Below, piece by piece: positions 7,528-7,687 of a stretch of 7,687 bases of DNA. The number at the start of each line of letters is the position of its first letter. The first letter of the stretch is position 1. Source of the DNA: an uncultured Prevotellaceae bacterium (GTDB lineage: Bacteria; Bacteroidota; Bacteroidia; Bacteroidales; Muribaculaceae); assembly GCA_945645715.1 (NCBI GenBank), contig CALZFJ010000088.1, positions 1 through 7,687 on the forward strand, given 5' to 3'. A program made the position numbers and the translations under genes. A model generated the notes under the pieces. That model saw only the letters and a program-made list of their open reading frames with translations. It had not been told where the DNA came from and did no database searches.

Positions 7528-7687
7528 ATGAAATTATATAGTAAAATAGCACTATTTGCAGCGGGAATATTGACGGCAACGGCTTGCTCGGTCAATGACC
7601 CATTTGCCGACAACATGGAGATCGGTCAAGTGCTGCCTACAGTGTCGTGGGAGCTTGGCAGCTCGGTGGCAAAGGCCGGTAGCGACG
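7528..7687 (+). CDS. Unrecognised lipoprotein, third gene of the susCD-like operon, N-terminal part
   Basis: Fifty-three codons are visible before the right edge. The protein starts MKLYSKIALFAAGILTATAC, a lipoprotein signal peptide with Cys20 as the lipid-attachment residue. It is followed by SVNDPFADNM and then QVLPTVSWELGSSVAKAGSD, which reads like the first strand and turn of a beta-sandwich (Ig-like) domain. I do not recognise the family with certainty. Position directly after a SusCD pair (60-nt gap, same strand, no hairpin) is where Bacteroidota loci usually encode a surface substrate-binding lipoprotein or an accessory enzyme, so a cell-surface ligand-binding role is the best guess. 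The ATG at 7528 is supported by the signal peptide and by GAATTATGAA, shared with the SusD-like start. No Shine-Dalgarno is present. Confidence 0.82.
   Translation, partial: MKLYSKIALFAAGILTATACSVNDPFADNMEIGQVLPTVSWELGSSVAKAGSD

Noticed and set aside
1..7687. CRISPR array, insertion sequence, tRNA/rRNA, phage or defence genes
   Set aside because: No repeat-spacer pattern, transposase, terminal inverted repeats, RNA-gene signature or defence domain was seen; every long coding frame is explained by exported, uptake or RNA-modification proteins.

Overview
The window looks like a stretch of a Bacteroidota (order Bacteroidales) chromosome. The evidence is a SusC/SusD outer-membrane pair, TAnnTTTG-type -7 promoter elements, start codons without Shine-Dalgarno sequences in AT-rich leaders, and a RluA-type pseudouridine synthase with the long N-terminal extension I associate with this phylum. 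The genes are moderately GC-rich and the spacers clearly AT-rich. That fits gut families such as Muribaculaceae, but I cannot fix the family from sequence alone.

Layout. On the minus strand, positions 1-228 hold the N-terminal part of a secreted alpha/beta-hydrolase (esterase/peptidase type), cut by the window edge. Upstream of it in the same direction, at 363-2117, is a complete 584-residue pseudouridine synthase gene. The 134-bp spacer between them has a candidate promoter and a perfect 7-bp inverted repeat that would lie near the 5' end of the hydrolase mRNA. A 331-bp divergent spacer (2118-2448) carries a candidate promoter in each direction. On the plus strand follow a SusC-like TonB-dependent transporter (2449-5517), a SusD-like lipoprotein (5539-7467) and the start of a third lipoprotein (7528 to the end), with gaps of 21 and 60 nt and no visible terminator, so almost certainly one operon.

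How the genes work together. The plus-strand operon is the core of a nutrient-uptake locus. SusD is a surface-anchored lid that captures a ligand, SusC is the TonB-powered barrel that imports it, and the third lipoprotein sits where such loci usually encode a surface substrate-binding protein. No glycosidase, peptidase or dedicated regulator of this locus is visible, so the substrate cannot be named. The SusC protein lacks the N-terminal STN signalling domain, so control by a transporter-coupled anti-sigma factor is not expected. The two minus-strand genes look unrelated to this locus: one modifies RNA and the other is exported.

Most of the window is ordinary for its lineage. The parts most worth a second look are the unrecognised third lipoprotein and the Cys/His-containing, coiled-coil N-terminal half of the pseudouridine synthase.
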